39,284 nucleotides of DNA from Bacteroidota bacterium (GTDB taxonomy: Bacteria; Bacteroidota; Bacteroidia; 2-12-FULL-35-15), in NCBI GenBank assembly GCA_023251805.1, contig JAHEYB010000033.1:1-39284 (forward strand). The letters are read 5' to 3'. Made by a program: the position numbers and the translations under genes. This document shows, one piece after another, positions 7,739 to 16,298 of the stretch. The notes beneath the pieces are model-generated. The model had not been told where the DNA came from, made no database searches, and saw only the letters and a list, made by a program, of their open reading frames with translations. Numbering within the stretch: the first letter of the stretch is position 1; the number at the start of each line of letters is the position of its first letter.

Positions 7739-8701
7739 ATGCCTTTTCCAACAGAATACTCCTCTCTATCACCATCTGCCTTATTGGCTTTGGTAGCCGA
7801 AAACTATCCCATTACAAAAAATGCTACCATCACCTTTTTAAAGCGTGGTTTCAATGATACTTACTCCATCGAATCCGGAAAAAATAAATACATTTTAAGA
7901 GTTTACAAATACAATTGGAGAAGTTTAGAGAGCATTCAAACCGAAATAAAATTATTAAATCATTTAAAAGAAAATGGAATTTCTGTTTCTTTCCCAGTTG
8001 AAGATTCTTCTAAAGAATATATTCAAACAATTGAAGCTCCGGAAGGAAAACGTTATGCTGTTTTATTTTCTTTTGCCGAAGGAAAACAAACTAGAAAACT
8101 AAGTCCCGAGCAAGCATATTTATTAGGAATACAAACAGGAAAAATACACTTGCTTACACAAGGACAATCATTTGGAACAACGGCACAGAATTACGACATT
8201 GAAAATCAATTTGAAAAAACTTTAAAAACACTTAAACCCATTCTTACACATCACATCGAGCAATATGAGTATTTAATTCATCTTCAAGCCGAATTCAAAA
8301 CTAAATTTAATTCGATTGATAAATCACAAATTAGCATGGGAGTTTGCCACGGTGATTTACAAGCAGAAAATTTTTTTTTAACCGCTGAAAATAAATTTAC
8401 TTTTTTTGATTTTGATTTCTTCGGTACCGGTGCTTTGATTTACGATATAGGAGTTTTTATTTGGTACGACCATAAAAACAAATCTAAAGAAATTATTGAA
8501 GCCTTTGTAAAAGGATATCAAACACAAAGGACACTTACGGAGACGGAAGTATCACTTCTACCCTATTTCAGCACATTGAGAGCATTGTTTCAAATGACTT
8601 TATATTGCAAAATTTCGGATGGAAAACAATTACCACTCTGGCCGGCACAAGAGGTGGCTAATTTTATTAAGAAAGTGGAGAAATGGTATTCCGATAAATA
8701 G
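7739..8701 (+). CDS. APH/choline-kinase-family phosphotransferase
   Basis: A 320-residue soluble kinase-like protein. I use the ATG at 7739; a TTG six bases upstream lies inside the promoter box. The N-lobe contains the glycine-poor loop FLKRGFNDTYSIE and the strand KYILRVYK with the ATP-contacting Lys (about residues 36-60). The catalytic loop is VCHGDLQAENFF (about residues 202-213), with the Asp base and metal-binding Asn, and the metal-binding FFDFDFFGTG follows at about 221-230. This is the layout of the aminoglycoside phosphotransferase / choline kinase / type II homoserine kinase superfamily. The substrate cannot be told from sequence; an antibiotic-resistance role is not implied. The gene is not part of a threonine or choline operon here. 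Confidence 0.8.
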   Translation: MPFPTEYSSLSPSALLALVAENYPITKNATITFLKRGFNDTYSIESGKNKYILRVYKYNWRSLESIQTEIKLLNHLKENGISVSFPVEDSSKEYIQTIEAPEGKRYAVLFSFAEGKQTRKLSPEQAYLLGIQTGKIHLLTQGQSFGTTAQNYDIENQFEKTLKTLKPILTHHIEQYEYLIHLQAEFKTKFNSIDKSQISMGVCHGDLQAENFFLTAENKFTFFDFDFFGTGALIYDIGVFIWYDHKNKSKEIIEAFVKGYQTQRTLTETEVSLLPYFSTLRALFQMTLYCKISDGKQLPLWPAQEVANFIKKVEKWYSDK

Positions 8702-8900
8702 GAACGCGGACCTGCCGGCAGGCAGGTAAGGCGGAAAACAGGGATTAAATGGATAATAAATTTGTGTGAACAAACATTAATCTGACTAAAAGGTATTCCC
8801 CTCAAGATCCCGATAGCTATCTGGATATGATTTTATCGCCTTTGGCGATTGATAAAAATAATATTCCGAAGTATGTCCCCCTTTGGAGGGGGCAGGGGGA
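8701..8900. repeat. Nest of four palindromic repeats next to a repeat half-element
   Basis: The interval begins GGAACGCGGA, like the end of the MITE-like elements, and overlaps the last base of the phosphotransferase stop. It then holds CCTGCCGGCAGGCAGG (8711-8726), ATCCCGATAGCTATCTGGAT (8807-8826), ATCGCCTTTGGCGAT (8835-8849) and a CCCCCTTTGGAGGGGG palindrome with an extra GGGGGA arm (8877-8900). No matching right end of the larger element is present. These are recurrent intergenic repeat types in Bacteroidota; I see no gene here. Confidence 0.6.
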
Positions 8901-8952
8901 GGGCAATCATAATTATAAAACATTTCGTAAATTAGCATTAAACTCAATTACC

Positions 8953-9603
8953 ATGAAAAAACTATACACTCTTCTATTCGCAATTGCATTCACCGGACTT
9001 AGCTATGCGCAAGGAACCATTCAAAGTTTTACGATTGATCCTCCTTCACCAACTACTGCTGATTTTGTAAAAGTATATGTGAGCGTACAATTTGGTTCTT
9101 CCGGATGTGCGGTTGATAACCAAGGACATTCAACAACAGGAAGCAGCACAAGTGCTTATGCGCACCATTGCTTGGGTATGCTCAGCGCTATTTGTAACAA
9201 TATAGATACTTTTAACTTAGGAATGTTACCGGCAGGGTCCCATGTATTTAGCATGACCTTAACAAGTGGCTTTGGCGGAGCAGGCTGTACAGCGGGTATT
9301 ATTCCTGATGATAACAGAAATACGACTTTTACAGTTAGTAACTCTGTTGGGATAAATGACCCAAACACTTTAAACCCGATTTCTGTTTCTCCTAATCCAA
9401 GCAATGGCAATTTTATCATTATTTGTCCGAACCAAAATTCAAAACTTAACATCTACAACATCTTAGGAGAAATTATTTACACACAAGAATTGAAATCCAA
9501 CAAATCAGAAATAAATATTTCCAACCAAAACAAAGGCATTTATTTTTATCAAATGATGAACGCTGAAAAAGTTGTTGGGAATGGGAAATTGGTGGTTGAG
9601 TAG
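8953..9603 (+). CDS. Small secreted protein with T9SS tail
   Basis: A 216-residue secreted protein. An upstream in-frame start at 8827 exists, but it would translate through the palindromic repeats, so the ATG at 8953 is chosen. It gives a clean signal peptide ending LSYAQ at about residue 20. The mature N-terminal 115 residues (FTIDPPSPTTADFVKVYVSVQF and four Cys near SSGCAVDNQGHSTT, HHCLGM, SAICNN and GGAGC) look like a single beta-sandwich domain that I cannot name. The last 75 residues (NPISVSPNPSNGNFIIICPN onward) are a type A T9SS sorting domain. The role is unknown. Confidence 0.75.
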   Translation: MKKLYTLLFAIAFTGLSYAQGTIQSFTIDPPSPTTADFVKVYVSVQFGSSGCAVDNQGHSTTGSSTSAYAHHCLGMLSAICNNIDTFNLGMLPAGSHVFSMTLTSGFGGAGCTAGIIPDDNRNTTFTVSNSVGINDPNTLNPISVSPNPSNGNFIIICPNQNSKLNIYNILGEIIYTQELKSNKSEINISNQNKGIYFYQMMNAEKVVGNGKLVVE

Positions 9604-9701
9604 GATTGAGAATTGCAGATTACAAATTGAAAATATTTACAATAGCGCATAGCAACGAGTTGGCGGTCATTGTAAAAAAAACAATAAAAAAACAAAACTT
9701 C

Positions 9702-10847
9702 ATGAAACAAATATTTCAACTTAGCATGGTCGCTTTATTGCTGTCATATACTGTTAACTTCGCTTCAGGACAAACACCAAAAACTGGAAGTAAATCTTCT
9801 ACACCTGAAGATGTCTCCGCAACAATTATTTATGACCTAAGTAAAAAGGATTATGCCGATTATTCAAATCTAATTATCTCAAAGGACGAATTAACAAAAA
9901 TTACAAATTCATGTACGGCCCTTGATAAAGAGAAATTGCTCACTGAAGTAGATGCAACATCTAAAAAAATACTCTCTGATACTAAAAAGAATTTTGACAA
10001 AACAATAGCTGACATTGAAGCGGAAGGGATTGTCATGGAAAAGATCATTTATATATCATGCAAGTATGAAATAATAAACAAAAATGGAAATGATCACCTC
10101 GATCTGGAGATCAAATTTGATTTTAAGGGAAATGAGTACACATTATTTTGTAAGGCATTGTTCAAGCCAAACAGCGATTGGAAAGTTACGGGCAATTTGT
10201 CTTTTAAAAATGAAGATAAATTAACTGTAAGCAAAGTATCCAAGACAAAAAATGACACAGAAAAGGATATGGTTGAAGACGCGCCTTCTAAGGTTAGTTT
10301 TTATACCGATAAAGGCACAACTCTACTTACCGAAGGAAATGGCACTACTCTTCATGAATCAAAAGACCTTATGGTTAAGATCTCCTACACAAAAGCCTTT
10401 TTAAAATATGATAAAGTAATTGTTTACTATAAAAGGTATATTACAAAACAAGATAAGAAAGTAGAGGTTGGTAACGAGAATTACTTGGTGGAATATAAAA
10501 AAGGTGATTTTAAAAGTAATCAGGATATTTCTTTGTCTATAATGAAACCGGGAAAAGGAGAGGCCAGTTCTGCAAATTGTAATTCTACCGTGGAAGGAAG
10601 GGGTGATTTTATGTTCTGGTGGGAACAAGGGCAATATTGTTGGTTTTATGTTACTCCAAAGGATGTTCTTAACAAGAGGCAGGACCTATTTCAGGGAATA
10701 TCTGTTGTAGGTTACAAAAAAACAGGTGCAGAAACAAAAGAATATTACGATAATAATGGAAAATTAGTCAAGGAAACATATCCGGTTTATGATGATGGAA
10801 CAACGATAACAGAATCAACTGATTTTGTAATAAAAGCAAACAAATAA
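9702..10847 (+). CDS. Secreted protein of unknown family
   Basis: A 381-residue protein. The frame opens at 9606, but the ATG at 9702 gives a proper signal peptide (hydrophobic core ending NFASGQ at about residue 24). The rest is Lys-rich and hydrophilic. The first 160 residues look helical (many Asp, Lys and Glu, including a TSKKILSDTKKNFDKTIADIEAEG-type stretch). The second half is beta-rich, with YYKRYITKQDKK, FMFWWEQGQYCWFYVTPKDV and a pair of Cys that could form one disulphide. There is no T9SS tail and no lipobox, so it is probably periplasmic. I do not recognise the family. The 163 bp after it (10848-11010) show nothing I can identify. Confidence 0.65.
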   Translation: MKQIFQLSMVALLLSYTVNFASGQTPKTGSKSSTPEDVSATIIYDLSKKDYADYSNLIISKDELTKITNSCTALDKEKLLTEVDATSKKILSDTKKNFDKTIADIEAEGIVMEKIIYISCKYEIINKNGNDHLDLEIKFDFKGNEYTLFCKALFKPNSDWKVTGNLSFKNEDKLTVSKVSKTKNDTEKDMVEDAPSKVSFYTDKGTTLLTEGNGTTLHESKDLMVKISYTKAFLKYDKVIVYYKRYITKQDKKVEVGNENYLVEYKKGDFKSNQDISLSIMKPGKGEASSANCNSTVEGRGDFMFWWEQGQYCWFYVTPKDVLNKRQDLFQGISVVGYKKTGAETKEYYDNNGKLVKETYPVYDDGTTITESTDFVIKANK

Positions 10848-11010
10848 TATCGATAAGATAGATAACAATTTTCCCAAGAGAACATTATCAAATAAAGCAT
10901 TGACGGTTTTCTATTTTGCTAGCATATTTGACCTGTCGGATTTACCGAGCAGAGTAAATTTTATTTCTATTGAGGATAAGGTAATAAAAGAATAAACGAT
11001 GGAAAGAAGC

Positions 11011-14000
11011 TTAATTTCGTAGAATCTTCTTCGTCACTATACCTTTTTCATTTCTGAGTGAAAGCAAATACACTCCTCTATCAAAAGCAGAAATATCAAT
11101 AATACTTTTCTGCTCACCAGTAAACGATTCATATTTTTTATCGTACACTACTCTACCCAAAACATCCCTTAATTCAACACTTAGATCACTCGCAAAATCT
11201 AACTGGAAAATCAAATTGACAATTCCATTACTTGGATTTGGGTACACAGAATAATTAATTCCGTTTTCTCCCATTTCATTTATTCCAACAAAAGTGGAAG
11301 AAGAGGAAAAACAACCCGTAATGCTATCCACCTGTTGTAAGGTAATAGTGAGTCCAAACCAAGGCAAAACATAAAAAGAGTCGGTTGCTCCCGGTATTAT
11401 CACTCCACTATTTAACCATTGATTTCCTGTAGGAAAATTTGAAAACAAGGTATCATTGCTTAAAGTGATGGTTGGAACCGGAGGAAGTGGAGCCACAAAT
11501 ATATTTACTGTATCTGAAGTAAGTGTACAACCAAATATGTCTGTTACCGTTACACAATGTGAACTGGTAGTGTTTACAGAAATACTATACGTGATTGTAC
11601 TTGTTGGATACCACAAATATGAATTACCACTGCTAGCCAACAATAAAACATTTTGTCCTGCACAAATGGTATCATTTTTAGTTAATGTAATGCTAGGTTG
11701 AATTGCCGGACTAACTGCAATGTAGCTGTATTTTATAACGGAGTCGGTTCCAAAAGCATTTGTAACTACCAACTTAACATTATTATAAACTCCCGGAGTA
11801 TTATATGTCACCACGGGGTTTTGCAAAGTAGATGTAGCAGGTGTTCCACCCGGGAAAGTCCAGTTCCAGGCAGTTGGAGAATTAGTAGTACTATCAGAAA
11901 ACTGAACATCAAAACCCGGACAACCACTTAATGTATCTCCAACAAAATTTGCAAAAGGCAAACTGGATAGTGGATTAAAAATAGTTGTCTCCCACAAACC
12001 TCTTCCATAAGTTGCAGCGCGTAATTTATTTGTTCCGTAATGAATTTCCAATTCATCTACAATTACATTTGGTAATCCATTAGAATAAGGCATCCAAGAA
12101 CTTAAATCATTATCAATATAATAAACTCCCAAATCTGTTCCAACATAAACTCCTTCGTTGGTGCCTGTTTGATTTATGGCGCAATTAACAGGAATATTTG
12201 GTAAAACACCTGAAATGTTTGTCCAGCTTGTTCCACCATCAATTGTTTTATAAACTTTTGTTCCTGCAGTATATCCTGAAAAAGTCATCCAAACAATATT
12301 GGGATTGGTGGTACAAATTTCTAAAGAAGTAATGGAAGCACTTCCTGATGAGGGATAAGGAACAATGTTCCAAGATGTACCGCCATTGGTAGTTTTATAA
12401 ATGGTAGAAGAAGTTGCAGCATAAATATAAAGTGGATTTGATTTTGAAACTTCAGTAATAATTAATCCGCTTGAATTAAATGTAGAAATTTTTGTCCAGA
12501 AATTTCCTCTGTTGGTAGATTTCCAAACATTTTCAAAACCTGCATAAATTGTTGGAGGGTCAAAAGGGTCTTGCATCCAAGGAGTAATCCACTGTCCTCC
12601 CTCCGTAATATTATTTACGATGTCATTAAAACTTCCGCCACCATCGGTAGAGCCTTGTAGTGCGCCATTTTGATATTCACCATAAATATAGTTAGGGTCG
12701 CTCCAATCAATAAAACATTCCATTCCATCGCCACCAAGCACTCTATCAAACGCACCAGAAGTATATAAATTACAACCATTGTCCTGCCAACCTTGAATTA
12801 CTAAATTTGAATTTGTTACAGAATTTCCCAATCGATAAAGCTCACCAATTTGCAGGCCATCACTTTTATCGGGCCAAGTAAATCCGCCATCATTGGTATA
12901 AAATAATCCGCCATCACATGTTGCGTAAATTTCTAAACCATCAGGACGATAATATAAATTATGAATATCGGCATGCACGTAAGGCAAACCGCCATCGCCC
13001 CACCAATGTGTTAGGCAATTCCAGTTGACACCGCCATCATAGGATTGCCAAATATTTACACCACCCACAACTACTTCGTTTGCATCATAAGGTGACACAT
13101 CCAATGAAAGTGTATACCAACCATTTCCTCCTGCATCTGTTCCATCGTAATCGTATCCAAGTAAATTGGGTGAGTTACTTTGCAAAACAAACGATGTTCC
13201 CGAATTTGCTGAACGGTATAATCCTTTATAACCACTATCAGAATTTGCGGAATACAATAAATAAACACAATTAGGATTTTGTGCAGAAACTCCAATTGCA
13301 ATTCGATTGATGCTGGAACTAAGTGGTAATCCGGCCCCGCTGGCAAGAGTAAATGATAAACCTGTATTTGTAGAAATATAAAATCCTGAAGTGGAAGCAG
13401 CATAAACCACAGAAGGATCAGCGGGTTTAAATTCTATATCTTTTATATTTCCTGCACCTAAAACTTTTGTCCAGGTAACACCGGCATCAATTGATTTGAA
13501 AACTCCGGAACTGGAACCTGCAAAAATCATATTGTTGTCGTTCGGATTAATTAATATTTTTCCAACACTTCGTCCTTGTGCAGTAGTCCAATTTAATCCG
13601 GTAATGTTCCATGTTAGTCCTCCATCTATAGATTTTAAAACACCAACACCATAAGTATCACTAGCATCTTGATCACCCGTTCCAATATACATTACGTTTG
13701 TATTTGTAGGATCAATTGCGATGGCATTTACTCCAAGTGATGGTAAATTATCAGTATTGGTCGTCCAGGTTAACCCTGCATCAGTAGATTTCCATAATCC
13801 TCCGGCCGGAGCACCAACCCACATAGTATTAAAATTTGTTGGGTCAAAGGTTAAGCAATTTAATCGTCCCGCTCCGCCAGAATTTGTAGGAACAGCGAAA
13901 GCGCCCATGGGTGTCCAGTTTCCTCCTATCATTCTCGAACTTTTTTGAGCTCTATTTTCTACAAACTTTTGATATTGTTCATTCCCGTTTTTTAAAAGAC

Positions 14001-14277
14001 TTCTATCTCCGGTTGGATAAACACGAGGCTCAATATATTGTTCCCAGCGTTTATACATTACATAACCTTCGTTTTCTTTTTCAGTGTTTTTACGAAAAGT
14101 GAAAAAGCTTTTGAATTTTTCTTTCTTTTCTTCTTTCTCCCAATATTTATTGAAGGATTTTTGAACATCATAAAAATTAACGTTCGGGTCTTGCATTTTT
14201 TTTACCCAATCCTGAGAAAAGGAAAAATGTGATGGCAACAAAAAAGCAATCAGTATAGGAAATAATTTGCGCAGCAT
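11011..14277 (-). CDS. Large secreted BNR/Vps10-like protein with PKD and T9SS domains
   Basis: A 1088-residue secreted protein. The signal peptide ends at FSFSQ (about residue 22). Residues about 110-770 hold many BNR/sialidase-type units (STDAGLTWTT, KSIDGGLTWNIT, KTTNGGTSWNIV, KTIDGGTSWTNIS) interleaved with VNAIAIDPTNTNVMYIGTG strands. This is the sortilin/Vps10-like propeller often annotated as glycosyl hydrolase; I see no sialidase catalytic set. A PKD domain follows at about 790-870 (FSDSTTNSPTAWNWTFPGGTP), then an Ig-like region (ITLTKNDTICAGQNVLLLAS), and a type A T9SS domain from about 1010 (YSVYPNPSNGIVNLIF). It is probably a surface adhesin or carbohydrate-binding protein. It has its own promoter candidate within the end of aroF. 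Confidence 0.85.
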   Translation of the reverse strand: MLRKLFPILIAFLLPSHFSFSQDWVKKMQDPNVNFYDVQKSFNKYWEKEEKKEKFKSFFTFRKNTEKENEGYVMYKRWEQYIEPRVYPTGDRSLLKNGNEQYQKFVENRAQKSSRMIGGNWTPMGAFAVPTNSGGAGRLNCLTFDPTNFNTMWVGAPAGGLWKSTDAGLTWTTNTDNLPSLGVNAIAIDPTNTNVMYIGTGDQDASDTYGVGVLKSIDGGLTWNITGLNWTTAQGRSVGKILINPNDNNMIFAGSSSGVFKSIDAGVTWTKVLGAGNIKDIEFKPADPSVVYAASTSGFYISTNTGLSFTLASGAGLPLSSSINRIAIGVSAQNPNCVYLLYSANSDSGYKGLYRSANSGTSFVLQSNSPNLLGYDYDGTDAGGNGWYTLSLDVSPYDANEVVVGGVNIWQSYDGGVNWNCLTHWWGDGGLPYVHADIHNLYYRPDGLEIYATCDGGLFYTNDGGFTWPDKSDGLQIGELYRLGNSVTNSNLVIQGWQDNGCNLYTSGAFDRVLGGDGMECFIDWSDPNYIYGEYQNGALQGSTDGGGSFNDIVNNITEGGQWITPWMQDPFDPPTIYAGFENVWKSTNRGNFWTKISTFNSSGLIITEVSKSNPLYIYAATSSTIYKTTNGGTSWNIVPYPSSGSASITSLEICTTNPNIVWMTFSGYTAGTKVYKTIDGGTSWTNISGVLPNIPVNCAINQTGTNEGVYVGTDLGVYYIDNDLSSWMPYSNGLPNVIVDELEIHYGTNKLRAATYGRGLWETTIFNPLSSLPFANFVGDTLSGCPGFDVQFSDSTTNSPTAWNWTFPGGTPATSTLQNPVVTYNTPGVYNNVKLVVTNAFGTDSVIKYSYIAVSPAIQPSITLTKNDTICAGQNVLLLASSGNSYLWYPTSTITYSISVNTTSSHCVTVTDIFGCTLTSDTVNIFVAPLPPVPTITLSNDTLFSNFPTGNQWLNSGVIIPGATDSFYVLPWFGLTITLQQVDSITGCFSSSSTFVGINEMGENGINYSVYPNPSNGIVNLIFQLDFASDLSVELRDVLGRVVYDKKYESFTGEQKSIIDISAFDRGVYLLSLRNEKGIVTKKILRN

Positions 14278-14296
14278 TTTGAATCTAAATTTGATA

Positions 14297-14327
14297 ACAA
14301 GGTACGGTTTTATGGGTTTTCATCAAA
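14297..14327 (-). promoter_or_regulatory. Candidate promoter of the BNR/PKD gene
   Basis: On the minus strand TTTG (14324-14327) is followed after exactly 19 bases by TACCTTGT (14297-14304), a near match to TAnnTTTG. It ends 19 bases before the ATG at 14277. The -33 element overlaps the stop codon of aroF, so the BNR gene can be expressed independently of the trp operon. Confidence 0.45.
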
Positions 14328-15330
14328 CTAAATTCAGACTATAATTAGCATTCAATCGACCAACCAAGCGTTTTGATTCATCAAAATTTAAGGTTTGAGC
14401 TCCGTCACTGGCTGCTTCTTCCGGTTTTTCATGTACTTCGTAAATAACACCATCAGCTCCAGCCATCATGGCTGCCAAAGCAATCATTGGAACATGCTCG
14501 CGAATACCAATTCCGTGAGATGGGTCAGCTATAACAGGCAAATGTGTTTTCTCTTTTAAGATTGGAATAGCATTTATATCAAATGTATTTCTGTAAGCTG
14601 TTTCATATGTTCGAATACCTCGTTCACACAACATCAGTTTTTCGTTTCCATTCGAAAAAATATATTCAGCTGATTGTAATAGTTCATCAATGGTTCCACT
14701 CATTCCTCGTTTTATCAAAACAGGTTTATCTATTCGACCCAATTCATCCAGCAAATTAAAATTTTGAGAGTTCCTTGCACCTACTTGAAACACATCCACA
14801 TAATCCATCATTTCTGCAATTTGAGAAACTTGCATCACTTCAGTAATGATTTTAATTCCGTTTGCTCTGCAAATGCGATTGAACATTTTTAATCCATCTA
14901 TTCCCATTCCACGAAATGCATAAGGTGAACTGCGAGGTTTAAAAACGCCACCTCGCATCACTTTAATATTGTTTTCCAATAAATGCTTTACCACTTTCTC
15001 CACTTGCTCTTCACTTTCAATGCTGCATGGTCCGGCCATGATTGAAAAATTATTTCCACCAATCACTACACCATCACCCAAATCAATTTCGGTTGCGTTC
15101 ACTTTCCATTTGCGAGATACAAGTTTGTAACTATCTGAAACACGATGAACATCTTGCACGCCATTTAAACTTCCGATTAAACGAATATCGAATTCATTTT
15201 TACCAATACAAACCAAGTAAATCCCTTTTTGAGTTTTTACTTCTGTTGTTTTATAACCAATCGCATTGATTGAGGAAAGAATTTTTTCTTTTGCTGATGG
15301 CTGAATGTTTTGTTCTAATTGTATAATCAT
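14323..15330 (-). CDS. aroF: 3-deoxy-7-phosphoheptulonate (DAHP) synthase
   Basis: A 335-residue enzyme that condenses phosphoenolpyruvate and erythrose-4-phosphate, the first step of the shikimate pathway. It is the type I beta form: an N-terminal ferredoxin-like regulatory region (about residues 1-70, MIIQLEQNIQPSAKEKIL) precedes the TIM barrel. Barrel motifs are IMAGPCSIESEEQ (metal-binding Cys), GVFKPRSSPYAFRG, VGARN, IKRGMSG, ERGIRTYE and IADPSHGIG. Length and motif order fit the Bacillus/Thermotoga-type family. It lies 88 bp after trpA on the same strand with no terminator between, so it should be the last gene of the trp operon and share its attenuation. The symbol could equally be aroG or aroA by other conventions. 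Confidence 0.9.
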   Translation of the reverse strand: MIIQLEQNIQPSAKEKILSSINAIGYKTTEVKTQKGIYLVCIGKNEFDIRLIGSLNGVQDVHRVSDSYKLVSRKWKVNATEIDLGDGVVIGGNNFSIMAGPCSIESEEQVEKVVKHLLENNIKVMRGGVFKPRSSPYAFRGMGIDGLKMFNRICRANGIKIITEVMQVSQIAEMMDYVDVFQVGARNSQNFNLLDELGRIDKPVLIKRGMSGTIDELLQSAEYIFSNGNEKLMLCERGIRTYETAYRNTFDINAIPILKEKTHLPVIADPSHGIGIREHVPMIALAAMMAGADGVIYEVHEKPEEAASDGAQTLNFDESKRLVGRLNANYSLNLV

Positions 15331-15418
15331 GATACTACGAATTTCTAATTTTACGCCCTTCGATATGTCTGCTTCAACGCAGAATGCTCAGGGTGACGTT
15401 CTATTTTATATTTGGATG

Positions 15419-16258
15419 CTAAACAAGAGCGCGTTCCCCTAAAATCCCCTTCACAAAGTCCTTAATATCTTTTTTCAAATCTTTACTTCCATCAATTGCT
15501 TTGATAAATGCGCTGCCAATAATTGCACCATTGGCTGATTCACACGCTTTTGAAAATGTTTTATTATCTGAAATGCCAAATCCAATCACTGTTGGATTTT
15601 TCAAAGCCATAGATTGTATTCTTTTAAAATACAACTCCTGATCTGCTCCTATTCCACTTTTTGCTCCCGTTGTACTTGCAGAAGAAACCATATAAATGAA
15701 TCCGCTGGAATGTTCATCAATTAAGCGAATACGAGCTTCGGAAGTTTGTGGTGTAATAAGAAAGATATTTTTCAAATTATGCTTTTCAAAGATGCTTTTA
15801 TATTCATCCAAATATTCTTGCAAAGGCAAATCAGGAATAATAACGCCTGAAATTCCAAGAGCAGAAGCATCTTTACAAAAGTTCTCCATTCCGTATTGCA
15901 AAACAGGATTTAAATAACCCATTAACACAAGTGGCAATTCGGAATTCCCCCTTGAAAAGGGGGGCGCGATTGCATTGGCGTTTGAAGGGGGATTAATGCG
16001 AATGTCCTTTAATTGCCCAAACAATAACTTTATAGTCATACCATTTTCTAAGGCAATTTCGCTGCTTCGTTGAATGGTTGGTCCGTCCGCTAAAGGATCT
16101 GAAAATGGCATTCCAATTTCAATCATGTCGACTCCACTATTTTCCAATTCTTGAATAATCGTTAGCGTATCATTCAAATTTGGAAAACCTGCTGTGAAAT
16201 AAACAGAAAGAATATTTTTTTTCTTGCTATTAAACAACTTATTAATCCGATTTTCCAT
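15419..16258 (-). CDS. trpA: Tryptophan synthase alpha subunit with in-frame palindrome insertion
   Basis: A 279-residue subunit that cleaves indole-3-glycerol phosphate to indole and passes it to TrpB. Catalytic Glu47 lies in DMIEIGMPFSDPLADGP and Asp58 follows, as expected. Later landmarks are VLMGYLNPVLQYG, SGVIIPDLPLQEY, FLITPQTSEARI, SSASTTGAKSG and VIGFGISDN. The protein is about 17 residues longer than usual. The excess is residues 89-105 (NPPSNANAIAPPFSRGN), encoded by a GC-rich palindromic block at 15944-15994, placed in the loop just before the PLVLMGYLNP strand. The frame is kept, so the protein is probably still active. The gene follows trpB after 23 bp. Confidence 0.93.
   Translation of the reverse strand: MENRINKLFNSKKKNILSVYFTAGFPNLNDTLTIIQELENSGVDMIEIGMPFSDPLADGPTIQRSSEIALENGMTIKLLFGQLKDIRINPPSNANAIAPPFSRGNSELPLVLMGYLNPVLQYGMENFCKDASALGISGVIIPDLPLQEYLDEYKSIFEKHNLKNIFLITPQTSEARIRLIDEHSSGFIYMVSSASTTGAKSGIGADQELYFKRIQSMALKNPTVIGFGISDNKTFSKACESANGAIIGSAFIKAIDGSKDLKKDIKDFVKGILGERALV
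15944..15994. repeat. 51-bp palindromic element inserted in frame in trpA
   Basis: The arms AATTCCCCCTT (15944-15954) and AAGGGGGATT (15985-15994) are inverted copies, with a second run of Gs inside. The block is far more GC-rich than the surrounding gene and resembles the CCCCCTTTGGAGGGGG intergenic palindrome at 8877-8900. It is 51 bp long, a multiple of three, and codes for the 17 extra residues of TrpA. Confidence 0.7.
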
Positions 16259-16265
16259 TTTTATT

Positions 16266-16298
16266 TTTTTGACTTTTGACTTTAACCCTTTTGACTTT
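16266..16298. repeat. AT-rich repeat spanning the trpB stop codon
   Basis: On the minus strand the sequence AGTCAAAAGGGTTAAAGTCA, continuing AAAGTCAAAAAAA, encodes the last codons of trpB (SQKG), its stop and the start of the spacer. An almost identical block covers the trpG stop at 20477-20510. Confidence 0.5.

Noticed and set aside
7739..8701. Aminoglycoside resistance gene
   Set aside because: The fold is shared by many small-molecule kinases; nothing in the sequence or neighbourhood points to antibiotics.
8701..8900. CRISPR array
   Set aside because: The repeats differ from each other in sequence and spacing; no direct repeats with unique spacers were seen anywhere in the window.
8827..8952. 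N-terminal extension of the small T9SS protein
   Set aside because: It would translate two palindromic repeats and bury the signal peptide 42 residues inside.
9606..9701. N-terminal extension of the 9702-10847 protein
   Set aside because: The signal peptide begins at the internal ATG 9702; the extension has no conserved features.
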